From positions 110,099 to 174,098 of the forward strand of contig MKVH01000008.1 in assembly GCA_001899175.1 (NCBI GenBank): a DNA stretch of 64,000 bases, written 5' to 3'. A program made the position numbers and the translations under genes. Of this stretch, positions 63,143 through 64,000 are shown piece after piece. Origin of the DNA: Candidatus Kapaibacterium thiocyanatum. GTDB lineage: Bacteria > Bacteroidota > Ignavibacteria > Kapaibacteriales > Kapaibacteriaceae. The stretch's first letter is position 1. Each line of letters opens with the position of its first letter. The notes below the pieces were generated by a model. The model did not search any database and was not told the DNA's origin. It saw only the letters and a program-made list of their open reading frames with translations.

Positions 63143-63469
63143 TCATGTCGTGGTCGACGTTCCGATCCAGGCGAGGTACTGGGGAAGCCCACCGGCGACG
63201 TCCAGCTCGAGGAATTCCGGAACATCGTACGGGTGGAGTACGGTCAGCCGTTCGCGCAGTTCCGGAATGCGGGTGACTGCGGTCTTGAGGATCATCTGAA
63301 CCTCCGGTTCCGACTGGATGGCATCCTTCCAGCGATAGATGGACAGCATCGGAGGCAGGACGTTGGCGCAGGCCACCAGGCCCTCTTCCACCAGCGTGCG
63401 GCTTATTTCCGTGGCGATTTCCGTGGAGGGCGCCGTGGACAATACGACGGCGACCGATGTGTCTTCCAT
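63143..63469 (-). CDS. cutA: CutA1 divalent-cation tolerance protein
   Basis: 108 residues from the ATG at 63469 (upstream in-frame Met codons at 63481 and 63505). VVLSTAPSTEIATEISRTLV, EGLVACANVLPPMLSIYRW and HPYDVPEFLEL (in parts) are typical. Trimeric PII-like fold; role in metal tolerance is not well defined. Same strand as radC. Confidence 0.9.
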   Translation of the reverse strand: MEDTSVAVVLSTAPSTEIATEISRTLVEEGLVACANVLPPMLSIYRWKDAIQSEPEVQMILKTAVTRIPELRERLTVLHPYDVPEFLELDVAGGLPQYLAWIGTSTTT

Positions 63470-63519
63470 GATAGATTTTCCCATTTTTGCGTCCTTCCGA
63501 ACCACGGCACAACATACAA

Positions 63520-63843
63520 ATGCTCGATCTCCTCATCTATCATCTCCACATCGTCGGTGTCCTGTACGCCTTCACCAAGCGTTGGCAGACGGAGGGCATG
63601 AAGGGAGGCCTGCTGGCGATCGGCATTTGCGGTCTGGTGTTCACCATCGGGTGGTCCCTGACCGGGACGCTGGCGCGCCTCATCATGCCGGACACGGCGG
63701 GGACGTCCTGGTTCACGTCGGACACGCTATCGCTCATCCTGCTCTTCATCCCCGAGATCGTCTTCTTCTGGATCTTCTTCGTACGTGATCGTGCGGGAGA
63801 GAAGGAAAGCGTGACGGCCGATGCGGTGAATCAGGTGCACTGA
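63520..63843 (+). CDS. Small membrane protein
   Basis: 107 residues from the ATG at 63520. Three hydrophobic segments (residues ~3-20, 30-52, 70-88) and a charged C-terminal tail. No family recognised. Divergent from cutA. The remaining 157 bp to the window end show no gene. Confidence 0.6.
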   Translation: MLDLLIYHLHIVGVLYAFTKRWQTEGMKGGLLAIGICGLVFTIGWSLTGTLARLIMPDTAGTSWFTSDTLSLILLFIPEIVFFWIFFVRDRAGEKESVTADAVNQVH

Positions 63844-64000
63844 GCGTGTCGTGATAGGGGGGGCTGAAGGGGATCTGGCGAATGGACGACGAATGATTTT
63901 TTCGGCACTGGAGCAGATTATTCCAGAAACCATTTGGTGAAGAGGAGAAAGTGCCGTAAGTTTGTCGTCCCTGAAGCGCGCAACTGTGCAACGGGGCGGT

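Overview
The window looks like a GC-rich (about 60% by eye) chromosome segment from the Bacteroidota / Chlorobiota / Kapaibacteriota side of the bacterial tree. The signs are secreted proteins with type IX secretion C-terminal sorting domains (17183-19237, 24137-24847), a PD40-OmpA protein, DUF6029 and Omp28-like proteins, many lipoproteins, and promoters of the TAnnTTTG type. The best promoter is in front of tRNA-Glu: TTTG, 20 nt, TATATTTG. A Kapaibacteriota-like genome would fit, but no rRNA or full marker set is present to prove it.

Layout: 1-2183 holds a carotenoid pair (aldehyde dehydrogenase cut by the window edge, CrtI/CrtN-like desaturase/oxidase). 2383-3839 holds poorly conserved genes and one short fragment. 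4101-9863 is a compact accessory island between an imperfect 44-bp direct repeat (35/44 identical; last 10 bp identical) that includes the 3' end of tRNA-Glu and its terminator. It carries an IS3-family element, a retron-type reverse transcriptase behind an XRE regulator, two small ORFs, a strongly structured 62-bp element, a divergent nucleoside-deoxyribosyltransferase-like protein, a second XRE regulator and the N-terminal piece of a tyrosine integrase. This is the most interesting region: a candidate retron-like anti-phage island.

9979-14004 is core metabolism on the plus strand (coaE, thioredoxin, pterin dehydratase, enolase, phosphohexomutase). 14264-15510 is a small accessory DUF1828 pair whose first gene is frameshifted. 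15526-33000 mixes rfbC, pdxB, secreted and cell-envelope proteins (sugar dehydrogenase, Ig-like lipoprotein, vWA-OmpA lipoprotein, TlpA/DUF6029/Omp28 cluster, Wzi-like barrel, SPOR protein), murG and small membrane proteins. 34588-36197 is a clearly AT-richer two-gene cassette, a soluble protein plus a four-helix membrane protein, ending in a strong terminator; it is a second candidate defence module.

36281-64000 is mostly housekeeping: mdh, rpmA/rplU, a PafA-like phosphatase, acyl-CoA dehydrogenase, TrmH methyltransferase, M16 peptidase, pyk, a YmdB-like phosphoesterase, cobalamin adenosyltransferase, rsmB, the large PD40-OmpA protein, lgt, 3-hydroxybutyryl-CoA dehydrogenase, a MalK-type ATPase, a DnaJ-family chaperone, a Kir-type channel, radC and cutA. 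Genes are tightly packed with many 4-bp overlaps. At least two genes (yihY-like at 21022, ymdB-like at 48862) appear to be leaderless, starting with GTG 4-5 nt after a TATCTTTG box.
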